Notes under the pieces: model-generated
Database searches by the model: none
The model's input: only the letters and a program-made list of their open reading frames with translations
What the model was told of the DNA's origin: nothing
In this document: positions 23,223-32,546 of the stretch, one piece after another
Layout of the letters: the number at the start of each line of letters is the position of its first letter
Numbering within the stretch: position 1 is the first letter of the stretch
Made by a program: the position numbers and the translations under genes
NCBI GenBank assembly: GCA_949128115.1
Contig: OX421964.1
Location: 21,972,892 to 22,036,891, forward strand
Reading direction: 5' to 3'
DNA length: 64,000 nt
Source of the DNA: Anaspis maculata
Lineage: Eukaryota; Arthropoda; Insecta; Coleoptera; Scraptiidae

Positions 23223-23900
23223 AGTTGTGGCGAACGGCGCCTAACGGCGATGTCCACATAGGTAGAAAATCGTACAGAAAATTCGAGAAGTGGAAATTAT
23301 TGGAATAGGTTCGGCCGATGGGGTATTCTGAGTATCTGTAGTGGTAGTGACAGGGTCACCTGTTGGTACCACTGGTGTTGATATAATGGGTTTGGACTCC
23401 AAAAAAACCGGTTTCAGCCTATCGTTTCAGCCTACAAAGTCAACACCATTGCCCTGGATTCTTGGATACTCGAAGAAAAGTGAAAACACTTGGAAGCCGT
23501 AGCGTGGTTCCGTGGAGCAGTTCGGCAGGAGAGCACTCATTATCTTCTCTCATCGCGATGCATAATCCGAGAAGAACAGCAGGTAGCGTCAACGTCCAGG
23601 GGCAGGGGAAATAACACACAAGAGATGTTTTGCGTGATCGGTGTCAGCGTTCGATAATTCGTGTTGTATCTGCAATTTAGTAGCTCAGTTTTGACCAGAG
23701 CCGATAGCAAATGGATTCGGCGCTTCTAACAATTTCCAGAAAACGTCCGAGAAGACACCAAATGAACCAAGAGGTCTGAATAAGTACTCAAAATTTATGG
23801 AACTGATGTTGATATGACAATAGTGGTTGACAAATTTGGCGATGATCGACGAGGAGAGAGACGGACTGCCGAGCGAGTGATTTGAGGTATTTAGCCCGAA
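23223..23900 (-). pseudogene. Gypsy integrase end and pol C-terminus
   Basis: Reading the minus strand from about 23640, one frame gives WTLTLPAVLLGLCIAMREDN and CSPAELLHGTTLRLPSVF, the conserved end of the gypsy integrase core (LP..LLG..., SPAEL.YG..LRLP). Further on are DRLKPVFLESKPIIST and a proline/threonine-rich tail with VRFSTYVDIA, resembling the usual pol ending just before the 3' LTR. The upstream catalytic core (D, D, E) is not convincingly readable. Frameshifts are frequent. Confidence 0.75.
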
Positions 23901-23984
23901 ATTTCACGGGCACTAATGGCCCCAATACAAAACTGGTGCTGCCGGCGGCAAGTCTTGCAACTCGTACCTGCGAATCCCTCCTTA

Positions 23985-24600
23985 AGGCAACAGTGCGCCC
24001 CGATCCTTTGTGTCTTCAAGTGTTGTTTGGGGCACCGTGAACCCCCTTGTGTTTTCTGTAGCCTCACGTATAACGTATATGTGCCAGCCCTAATGTGTGC
24101 CGTTCCCTTGTATGTTTCGGTACCAGGGCCTCATGATGCCATTGGTGTCTTTCTGTCGTTCAAAGCCCTGATGGGGCCCCCATCTGTGACTATCAGATTT
24201 TGCCGTTTCCGGCCAAAACGGCGCCCGAATGTCTTCTTGGGTTGGTTGAAGCCCTATAGGCTCCATGGTGTTAACGGGTGTCTCTTGGAGCCCCACTGAG
24301 CCCACCTCACGTTTTTTTTCAGTTTTTTTAGAACCATGTGCCGTCAGGTGCGGTTCGAGCCTGACCTCCTGAAGGACTCGAAGCGTCATTTCACAGGTCA
24401 CTTAGGAGCTCTGATTTGCGATAAGTTAGAACGCCGCCTCCAGGTTTTTAGCCCGTCAACTGATTTTCACGAGTTATTTTTTTAACAATAGGTAATTCAA
24501 GTTGCATCATTGAAGGCAACAGTGCGCCCTGATCATTTGTGTCTTCAAGTGTTGTTTGGGGCTCCGTAAACCCCCTTGTGTGGAGCTAGCATCGCATTCA
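23985..24600. repeat. Degenerate GAGCCCTG/TTGTGTCTT repeat, small block
   Basis: The phrase 'tttgtgtcttcaagtgttg' with following 'tttggggc' occurs at about 24010-24035 and again at about 24536-24560. Weaker units such as 'aaagccctgatggggccccc' lie between. The unit resembles the 40-47 bp repeat of 52.3-53.1 and 57.4-58.3 kb. It lies inside the gypsy element, so it arrived after or with the disruption. Confidence 0.6.
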
Positions 24601-24990
24601 TCAGCTTGGAAACCTAAGAACGTGTCACTTGTTGTGTATTCTGTAGGCCCAACAATGGATGCAGAATGCTAGCTGAACGCTCAACTCACTAGAATTTTTT
24701 CATCAATTTCCTAATCAAATCCCACCTTTCCGAAGGGACGTTTAGATCAAAATCATTACTGACGTTTCTGGATACCGCCGGGAAAGTTTTGTGTCGCCCA
24801 CAACAGATTTTTTGTCCTGTCGCTGTGCTTTTGCCAGGCTTTTTGCGCTTATTGTTGCTATTGACCTCTGCCACAATATTGTTATTACCAGAGATATGTT
24901 GAATATCTGTAGAAAACTACCCAATGAAATCCAAATGTCTTAGCTGACGTGGAGAGCTTTTGTCTGCTTTTTGCATGAATACATGAACCA

Positions 24991-25654
24991 GGAGCCGTAT
25001 TCTCTAACTCGCTGTCATAATCATAATCATAATCATTTATTGTTCTTTCGTATATACATATACATGAACAAGAGTTGAATTTTTTTGAATAAAGTAAACA
25101 ATCATATTCTAATCAAACAAAGACAAATTACAAAATAACAAGACATTCTCATCATTAGTTTTAGCTCATCTTCAGCTACCCACCCTAAACTTGAAGAAGA
25201 AAAAAATGCAAATATCACCCTCTCCCTGAAAAAAAAAATGAAAAAAAAGACGAGAGGAAAAAAACGAAAAAAAAAGAATGACAAAACGCCTGGTGGATTA
25301 TCTATTGAGCAAAGCCGACATAGCTTTTAAAGATTCACTCGTTCAAGACAGACGATCTCAGCATCATAATTTGCTTGAGGTATTTATAAATGTCTCGCGC
25401 GCTCTTCCTTGTAGGGTCCCTCAAAGCATCCAACCACCCCCCAAAATTACCAGGCAGATCTGTTCTCAAACCCCTGTTGACGATGTAGACTGGGCATTGA
25501 CTAAGGATATGGTCTATTCTAACTCGCTATGCACTCGAACCGACAGATATCGCTATCGGTAGCTAGGCAAGCACCATTGTGATTGGCTTTTGCCTGACTA
25601 CTGATAGCGATATCTGTCGGTTCAAGTGCAATGCGAGTTAGAGAATACGGCTCC
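24991..25654. mobile_element. Non-autonomous element with 22-bp perfect terminal inverted repeats
   Basis: 24991-25012 and 25633-25654 are perfect reverse complements (starting GGAGCCGTATTC). The right end lies where the gypsy RNase H frame stops making sense (TDHKPL, then unrelated peptide), so the element or its host block interrupted the gypsy copy. Inside is a TAATCA microsatellite (25018-25040), A-rich DNA and a second, partial copy of the end sequence (25513-25568) that folds back on the right end. There is no transposase and no obvious target duplication, so the superfamily is not decided. Confidence 0.7.
25513..25654. repeat. Internal palindrome at the right end of the TIR element
   Basis: 25513-25568 and 25590-25654 pair over about 55 bp with few mismatches ('ccgacagatatcgctatc' at the core), with a 20-bp loop. 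This is a third copy of the terminal sequence and makes the right end a hairpin. Confidence 0.85.
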
Positions 25655-26650
25655 AGGGGTTTGTGATCGGTAAACAGTGTGAATTCTTGACCTTCCAGCA
25701 TATGCCGGATATGTTCAACAGCAAAGTAGGCGGCTAGTAGTTCTCGATAATGGGTACTGTAACTGTGCTCAGAGGGCTTGAGTTTGCTTGAGAAAAACCC
25801 AAGTGGTTGCCAACTCCCTTCGCAAAACTGGTGTAATGCGGCTCCTACCGCAAAATCTGATGCGTCGACGAACAAACCAAGACGAAAACTAGATGACAGA
25901 TGTGTCAGAAGTGTGACAGAGGCAAGGTCATCTTTGCATTTTTGAAATGCAGACAAAGTAACATCTGTCGAAGCTATTTCTCTGTTGTCTTATTTTTTCG
26001 CGATGATTTCAAAATATTTGTTCAGTTCAACTTGATTCTGTGCGCCGTGCGCCGTGGGGAAGAAAACGACGGTGGAAATTGATAACGCCTAGGAATTGAC
26101 GAAATTCGTGGATCTATGTATATTTTATGAGAAGTTGAAAGGCAAATCACCTGAAACCTCATGCATGAAGCGTTGCATAGTTTCACCTGCGTTCCTCGGA
26201 CCGAAAGCCACCTTCTCAATCCAAAAAGACCAAATGGTGTAATAATGGCGGTTTTGGGAATGTCTTTCAATTTCGTTATTAGGAATCTGATTATAGGCTC
26301 TATCTGGATCCAGAGTTGTAAAATTAGTTTCATTTTGAAGTGCATGTCAGAAGTCCTGCAGATAGGGTAGGGGATATCAGTCAGGAACTGTTGCAGCGTT
26401 TAATCGCCGAAAATAACCACAGGGCTTCCTAGAACCGTCTATCTTCCTCATCATGTGCAATGGGCTTTCCCAAGGACTTTTTGGCGGACGACAAATGCCT
26501 GAGTCCGCCATAAATTCAAATTCTTTTCGTGCATTTGCAATCTTTTCTGGAGGAAGACGTCAAGGTCTATCGAAGACTGGCGGTCCTTTGGTAATTATGT
26601 AGTGTTTGGTTGAATTCTTGACTGTTCTGGGGATAATTTCGAATGATTTT
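25655..26650 (-). pseudogene. Gypsy RT and RNase H, catalytic box deleted
   Basis: The minus strand begins near KGPPVFDRP and RLPPEKIANARKEFEFMADS, then SPWESPLHMMRKIDG, CGYFRRLNAAT, DRYPLPYLQDF and FMHEVSGDLPF. The frame then jumps to RQFLGVINFHRRFLPHGA, so the YxDD catalytic box and roughly 80 residues that normally lie between are gone. RNase H-type sequence follows at 25956-25655: FVDASDFAVGAALHQF, WQPLGFFSSKL, YRELLAAYFAVEHIRHMLEG and FTLFTDHKPL, where it is cut by the inserted element. Stops and shifts occur throughout. Confidence 0.88.
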
Positions 26651-26779
26651 GTCACTGCGGGGGACTGGCAAAGAATGTCGTCGAATGCTGTTGACTTGCT
26701 GGGTTCGATCTGACAATGAACTTTTATGGGTCAGACGATCTATCAGGCGCTAATTCTGAATATCGACTAGCAAACCGGA

Positions 26780-27137
26780 TTATTTTAAAAAATCAGCTCC
26801 TATAATGGGTTTGGATACATCTGCTATAATGAAAGTCCAAGTGAATGTTCTGCTTGAACCCAAGCTTAAACCGAACTCAACCTGCAAAGACTTCCGGCCG
26901 AAAGTCTTTATCGTTGAACCATTTGCGGAGAGATTATATGGGTTGATAGTCAGTATGCGTTGAGATGGAGGAATAACAGACATCAGCACCAGTGTCAATG
27001 AGGGAGGACATCCGTGTAAACCGGTCATGAACGGTGAGGCGACAAGGAAACGTGACGACATGCGCCTCTAATTGCAGCCACGTTTGTCGTTTTCCTGTAC
27101 AGGAAATTCGCAGGGAGGCATGCACTGTAGTGCCCAT
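26780..27137 (-). pseudogene. Gypsy protease region
   Basis: The minus strand reads RLTVHDRFTRMSSLIDTGAD, the retroviral-type aspartic protease box (DTGAD), then VIPPSQRILTINPYNLSANG one frame over, and ends with VSKPIIGADFLK, the usual close of this protease in gypsy elements. The frame shift lies just after DTGAD. Confidence 0.85.
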
Positions 27138-27335
27138 TCACCAAATTTCTGATGATACCAGCAATATCGTCCGGACCGGCTTGATGATAAGGATCGAACA
27201 TTAGAAGATCGGCTCAGGGATCAATGGTGTTGAGACATTCTTGATTCCAGACGGGCAACCGTCCGTGTAAGATTGTGCACTTACGACTGCAAGGGCCCTA
27301 TTTTCGGAAACGGGGAACGGACCACATCATTTCAC

Positions 27336-27998
27336 CTAGCCAATCATTGCATCAGAAACATTAATGAATTCCAGCCAATCACAGCTCGACGTGATGTGGA
27401 TGTGGTCTGTTCCGTTTTCCCGAAAATAGGGCTCCAGGACTAAAGTGTTCGGTTCTTGGAAAGAAAAGATCTCCTGATTGGGAACTTCATGAATCTTGTC
27501 CGCGATGAGGGCGATGTCGTCCAGGTTGCCTTGGAGAACGGCCAGGATTGACTGAGTCTTTGGGGGTAGAGCTTTGATAAATAGAGAGGTGAAGACTTCG
27601 TAGTTGACATTCACAACTGTCAAATTCCTCGACTTCCGCAGCAACTGTGAGAGACGCTTGTCACCTGAGGGACGTCTTGTAGAAGTCTTGTAAGTCTACT
27701 CTAGCCTGATTTCGAATAACATGAGATGAGTCGGTTCTTTAGAGCGTTGTACGGATCTGCAGATACACTGTGAATTATATCGGTGATCTGTGTGAGAATC
27801 GATGTGTCGATGGCGCCGATAATAAAAGAAGTTGTACTTGGCTATTTCCGAAGTAACGCCAGCTATAGCGAACTGTGCTTCTAATTGCTTGAACTGGAGT
27901 GCCGGATCCTCACGCCAAAATGGGGGTGCTTCAATAGCAGCTCTATTGATTGCATAATCGCCAGCTGCGTCTGGGGGTTGTTGTGCTTCAGCCATCAC
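27336..27998 (-). pseudogene. Gypsy gag region
   Basis: The first frame starts at MMAEAQQPPDAAGDYAINRA, 15 bases after the LTR end, followed by APPFWREDPALQFKQLEAQF, the usual gag start of arthropod gypsy elements. After shifts, 27336-27644 has FIKALPPKTQSILAVLQGNL with DDIALIADKIHEV, a typical later gag segment. No CCHC knuckle is clearly readable. Confidence 0.82.
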
Positions 27999-28012
27999 GT
28001 CGAGGTCACCAC

Positions 28013-28162
28013 TTTAGGAATGTTTTCCGATATAGAATCCTCCTAATATAGAATACAGATTCGGATAATAGATTCTCTTCAAGGGTTCTCTTATTCTCAA
28101 AGCCGTCAGTGATGACATTTTCAACAACTAATCATTTTATGATAACCACAACACCAGATCAG
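28013..28162 (-). repeat. Gypsy 5' LTR
   Basis: Partner of 23102-23222. On the minus strand it is followed at once by a primer-binding-like sequence (TGGTGACCTCGACG) and the gag start. AGTG flanks it on the outside (28163-28166). The ends do not show TG...CA, so the exact boundary could move by a base or two. Confidence 0.82.
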
Positions 28163-28351
28163 AGTGAGACCCTACAAGTGTAACAGAAAAGAAAACCTTC
28201 TCAATTAGAATATGGTAGAGTATCATACATTATGGTGAGAAATGTTGTTGGAAATCTCTGCCCCCGATCCCCCACAACAGAATTATAATTTTGAAGGAGG
28301 TACAACAAAGTAGAAGGCCAATTTGTCTATCGCATAAGAGGGTCAATAGAT

Positions 28352-28518
28352 CAGTGGTTGAACCACGAGCACTCGACAGTTGTCGATCTTGACAATTTCC
28401 CCTTTTCTAAAGGGTAAAGGGTGTGGAGGAGAAAGAGAAAATCAGGATGAAGGGTGTAGAGAGGGAAGAGGAAATTGTCGAGATCGACAACTGTCGAATG
28501 CTCGTGGTTCCACTACTG
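28352..28518. mobile_element. Small MITE, 167 bp, TIR starting CAGTGGTT
   Basis: The ends pair over about 55 bp: 'accacgagcactcgacagtt' on the left and its near complement on the right, with terminal CAGTGGTTGAACCACGAGC and GCTCGTGGTTCCACTACTG. The middle is purine-rich and non-coding. CAGTG termini are common in hAT-type MITEs, but I see no 8-bp target duplication. Confidence 0.75.
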
Positions 28519-29578
28519 AAACAGTTATGGGACTATGACGATTTGATAATTTTTACTTTTTTTATTTATTTAATTTCAACAAACATCTTATAGATCATAC
28601 GAGGAGAGATCTCAATTTACGAGAGGAGAACTAAACCAATAAATTGAAACACATAAAAGGAAAAAAAGGTCTAATTCTCATCATAATAATAATTATACAC
28701 ACATATACAAAGCGATGAATAAATAGGCAATTACAGTACCTAAAAAGGAAGAGAAACGGACCATCGTAGCAGGCACTAACTAATTGAGATGAAGGAAGCC
28801 GAAAAAAAAAGGAAAAATACAAGAAACACGCCAGTGAGAAACAGACACAAAAAGGATGAACTGAACGAAGTCGCAGGCTATGCATGCTCAAATGGCCTGC
28901 AATACCTATACGAAGGCACCGGGACCGGCGTCATTAGCCCTCACCTGCGCTTCATATTCCCAGTTCAAATAATGCATGCAAACGCTGATAAATTACAGAA
29001 GTGCCACACTTCACACCAGATGTGTGCAGAAACGTGATGTACTACACCCAGAGTACACATTCAGGTATACATTACACGGCGAAAATAGCTGAGCATGTCT
29101 GTCATGTCCCAGATTCAATTCTCATTAACCTCCACCACTCAATACTACCGGTAGACGTTTCGAAGCAAGCATCCACTCGTACCTATAGCATCAAAGCTTT
29201 GAATGTATCTGCCGGCGTATGTTACTTCTTGATTGGATTCTAATCGAATTACCTCATCTACATTTTGGAGGATCCGCCAAACGTGAAACGATCGGGCGTT
29301 GTGGATTCTTCAGTTTCTCGGTTAATTTGAAAAATCGCGCGCCAGAACCGGATGAAGAAAGGTCGCAATTCAACAACCGAAAAAATGCAGAATTAATTTT
29401 GAAATGGGCAAACTAAGACAGCCTTTTAGGTAATACGTACCTAAAACAGTTAAAGTGTAAGAGGTAGTTGTAACAAATGTGGGTAAGTACACGAAAAAGA
29501 TCCTAGTAAGTTTCGATAGATATAGTTGTAATAAGTAGAACAAAATGATACAAATAAACAAACAGAATATTACACTGA
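28519..29578. other. No recognised gene; downstream flank of the GOLPH3 gene
   Basis: AT-rich DNA on the 3' side of the minus-strand gene. AATAAA-type signals for that gene are not obvious within 500 bp; a minus-strand AATAAATAAA lies about 1 kb away, near 28560. Small ORFs have no motif. Confidence 0.4.
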
Positions 29579-30448
29579 TTATCTGGTGAAAAAGGCGAAT
29601 ACGGCGAATAAAATCAGAAAAGTGTCCCTATTCTTCGCCTGCCTATCTACGTAGTCGAACACCTTTTCCAGCCGCTTCATCACAATGGCGTAGTCTTCAA
29701 CGTGTACACCCGCGAAAGCTTTGTCCAACACGTCGCTGACATCCGCCAGAACTATCAAAGCCAACACTCTCGCATCCATTTGTTCGGGACTCCCCTTCCA
29801 GTTTGCCAAAAGCGCTTCTCGGATCTTCGTTGTCACTTTACGCCTGGCCCTGTTGTTGTCCACCGTCGGGTACGTCATCGTCTCGAACAAAAAGTAATGG
29901 CTCTTTTCCGGCGCCAGGACTCCTTTTTCGACCAGATTTTTCGCCACGCGCTCCCTGACGAACTTCAAGTGGTACTTTAGCTTCAACGGGTTCCAGCTGG
30001 TTCCGCCCAGGTACGAGATCCAATGCTGGACGCTTTCCGGCGGATTCGCTTTTTTGATGTGCTTCAAGGCTTCGTCCAGGAGCACGTCGCCGGTGTTGTC
30101 GTCGCCTTTGGTCAAAATTTTGCGATCTTCTATTCGGGTTGTTCTCGCTGTGGGTGGTTCGAGGAAGATGCGACCTTTGAATTCCAGTTCGACCAGGATG
30201 CAGGCGCGCAGGCCTGGCGATAAGCATTCGTCGAGAAAGGAGATGTGACCGTCTTGGTTCAGGTACAGCAGAAGCGTTTCTTCCATGAGAGACATCATGT
30301 TGCGTTCGCAGGTTTCTTCGTAAGTTTCCAAAGGAATCTCTTCATCTTCTTGGTTGATGGAACTATTGCGTCTTTGGATAAGCGTGCAGGACTTGTTCAT
30401 TTTGCTGAGATTTGTCAAAGTGTCTGGTCTGATTTCGAATGTCAACAT
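29579..30448 (-). CDS. GOLPH3/Vps74-family protein (intronless paralogue)
   Basis: A single uninterrupted frame of 289 codons, close to the usual 285-300 for this family. GOLPH3 is a peripheral Golgi protein that binds PI4P and COPI to retain glycosyltransferases. Landmarks in order are TLIQRR (N-terminal basic motif), LMEETLLLYL, CLSPGLRACILVELEFKGRI, TGDVLLDEALKHIKKANPPE, SVQHWISYLGGTSWNPLKLK, VRERVAKNLVEKGVL, ALIVLADVSDVLDKAFAG and a hydrophobic C-terminus FLILFAVFAFFTR. Two starts are possible: 30448, or 30400 (MNKSCTLIQRR), which aligns better with family N-termini and has A at -3. The PI4P-pocket Trp of human GOLPH3 (W81) corresponds to Leu72 here, while Arg81 nine residues on and the VRER block are kept. 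The protein differs a lot from the normally very conserved animal GOLPH3, and no intron is present. A retrogene or divergent paralogue is likely; a sole-copy host gene is less likely. Confidence 0.93.
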   Translation of the reverse strand: MLTFEIRPDTLTNLSKMNKSCTLIQRRNSSINQEDEEIPLETYEETCERNMMSLMEETLLLYLNQDGHISFLDECLSPGLRACILVELEFKGRIFLEPPTARTTRIEDRKILTKGDDNTGDVLLDEALKHIKKANPPESVQHWISYLGGTSWNPLKLKYHLKFVRERVAKNLVEKGVLAPEKSHYFLFETMTYPTVDNNRARRKVTTKIREALLANWKGSPEQMDARVLALIVLADVSDVLDKAFAGVHVEDYAIVMKRLEKVFDYVDRQAKNRDTFLILFAVFAFFTR

Positions 30449-30736
30449 CTTGACGTGACATCTAACCTCGTCCGGAGAGTTGCAGTTGAAATTTTCCTAG
30501 CCTACTGACATTCGCATCGCCAACGACACAGCTCACACAAGGTGGTAACTCACCACCAAACGGTTAATAGTTCAGGCAAAACAGGTTTTCCCCAAATTAT
30601 CAGATTTTACTCGATTTCTTCCGGGTTCCATCAAAATTTTGCATTTCTTTCCTAGGCTGTAATCGATCCCGTGAACAAAAAGACCATGTGTAGGGTGGGC
30701 AAAGGCAACTAGTTGCATAAAATGGAATGAGCCCTG
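30449..30736. other. Upstream flank of the GOLPH3 gene
   Basis: Between the start of the minus-strand gene and the outer edge of the giant palindrome. It must hold the promoter if the gene is expressed, but I cannot point to a TATA box or initiator with confidence. Confidence 0.4.
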
Positions 30737-31715
30737 CATTTTCTGACGAGAAGATGCTACTTGGTGGAAATATTCTTTGCATCATACTGTTCCGATCCAG
30801 AAAGGTAGCCATCAGCGTCATCCATGCCGGCAGCGTATACAGGGTGGAGCAGAAGAAAAAAAAGTTGGGAAATTATATTTAAATAAACGAAGCATGTGGA
30901 GACGTGTAATTTACCACATACATCAACTGTTTTATGCTCATGAAGTCACAGCGAACCGCTCATGATTACCTTGAACCGTCTTTGAAATGTAGGAGAAAAA
31001 CAGAAGAAACAAAAACACTTTTTTTCCACAAATAAGTAATTCTTAGAGATATTGACACAATACTTGGTATTTCTACAAAAAGTGAGTTCAGAAATGATAT
31101 GAGCTGGGTAACCAATTCCTAAACCAACTATTTTCAGAAATACGATTGATTACTTTTTTTTCCTCTTGAGCACCATCTTGAATCTGCCCTGTGAGGCATC
31201 GTTGAAAAAGTGATTGGTTATCATAATAATGGTAATATGTAATCATTGCATCGTAAAACCAACCTCCATCATAATTTAGTGACCTCTTCGGCGGGAAAGA
31301 ATTGCCATTCACGTATTTTCTGGCTCGTCAAAGCTTTAGTGCTCATGATGGCATTTGCAACATCTGGAATGGTAAAATATATTACGCATTATGAACCTTG
31401 ATGTACTTTGAGGTAGCCTACCAGGTTTTGCAACCATCAATTGAAAGGTTTGTTCTGAAAAGATGTTCGAACAAAATTTGTTTTCGCAATACCGTAACGA
31501 TAACAACAACTTTGCTCCCACTTTTGCGGGACTAAAGTAGAATTTTAGTCCCGCTTTTTGAAAGCGGGCAATAATAATATTTGACGGGATAGAGTGCCGG
31601 CATGTCAGTTTGAAATAATTAATTTTTCAAACTGACATCTAGCTTCTGAGTTTCGTTGTGGTTGTTGTACGTAGGAAAGTTCGGCTTTTAATAACGAAAG
31701 TGATCGGCTATAGCA

Positions 31716-31808
31716 ATGGATTGTTCCGATTCAGAAGATTCCTTTACTCCACCCGAGCTGGAAGAGACGGCAAAACAAGCGACGTACGAAAGCTTAGTTA
31801 TTACATAG
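31716..31808 (+). other. Short acidic ORF, possible first exon
   Basis: 30 codons beginning MDCSDSEDSFTPPELEETAK. The ATG has A at -3, and a GT (gtacga) that could be a splice donor follows the AKQA codons. The acidic start resembles the N-termini of some transposon-encoded proteins, but 30 residues cannot identify a family. The rest of any gene is missing, so this would be a relic. Confidence 0.25.
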
Positions 31809-31995
31809 TTATTTATTGATGTTCTACATTATGTATTCTAGGTATTTGTATTCATCTTCAATCCCGTACCTGCAAAAAAAGTTTGTTTCTATGTTTTTCA
31901 ATTGTGGCAAATATCTTTAATATTATTGTAATAACTTCGGCATTGCGAAAAGCATCGTAGGTGTGCACCACGGACCAACGTTCTTCTGAATCTCT

Positions 31996-32176
31996 TAAGC
32001 CTAGTCTACAATATGGTCTCTAGTTGCAAGTTGCAAGTCTCAAGTCGCAAGAGTTGGTCTGGAACCGAGTTGGTCTGGAACCAACTTTCACTGCGACTAG
32101 CGACTGCAATTCCAACCTCACTTCCACGTTGCGACTTGCAACTTGCAACTAAAAACCATATTGTAGACAAGGCTTT
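31996..32176. mobile_element. MITE with about 50-bp terminal inverted repeats
   Basis: Left 'taagcctagtctacaatatg' and right complement around 32150-32176 pair, and the subterminal 'agttgcaagttgcaagtc' pairs with 'gacttgcaacttgcaact'. The inner part is made of tandem AAGTTGC/CAAGTCG words. It is non-coding, 181 bp, nested inside the GGGACTAAAG element. Confidence 0.85.
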
Positions 32177-32459
32177 ATGGTGATCTCTTCGCCATATGAT
32201 AGGGTACTTTCACCTGAACGCCCCACAAAGTCCAAATAATACAGCAACCTAAAAAAAAGGATAATTAGGTTTTCACTAAAAAATGGGGTTTACAATAATT
32301 TCAACCGTACTTATAAATTATTTCAAACTGCGGATCTACTTATGTATCTTGATTAGAAGGTAGTTATGTACCTATGTATAAGGTAAGTACCATCTGGAGC
32401 CTCCACCATGGATTTAGTTGTTTGTTCCCTTGTCAATCAATATTAGCGATTTCTTCGAT

Positions 32460-32546
32460 TCATAAACCAAGCGACTTCGGCTGCAGATTTTTCTTCGCCT
32501 GGAAGGCTTCGTTCAAAACTTCTTGTGGAATGGAATCTTCATACAT
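32460..32546 (-). other. Short ORF, possible first exon, inverted
   Basis: 28 codons on the minus strand starting MYEDSIPQEVLNEAFQAKKN. It opens with an acidic start and then an amphipathic stretch ending LQPKS. Together with the plus-strand ORF at 31716 it suggests two 5' ends of transposon genes facing each other within the insertion. The function is not recognisable. Confidence 0.2.

Larger units (their letters stand above)
23102..28162 (-). mobile_element. Ty3/gypsy LTR element with 4-bp target duplication
   Basis: A 5.06-kb minus-strand element. Direct repeats at 23102-23222 (121 bp) and 28013-28162 (150 bp, with an internal insertion) are its LTRs. AGTG precedes the first (23098-23101) and follows the second (28163-28166), a 4-bp target duplication as expected for gypsy. 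On the minus strand the order is LTR, primer-binding-like TGGTGACCTCGACG, gag, protease, RT, RNase H, integrase, pol end, LTR. It is broken by stops, a deletion removing the RT catalytic box, and about 1.65 kb of later insertion between RNase H and integrase (about 24.0-25.65 kb). No env is seen. Confidence 0.88.

Noticed and set aside
29702..30248. Plus-strand ORFs over the GOLPH3 gene
   Set aside because: They are the opposite strand of a well-supported conserved coding region.
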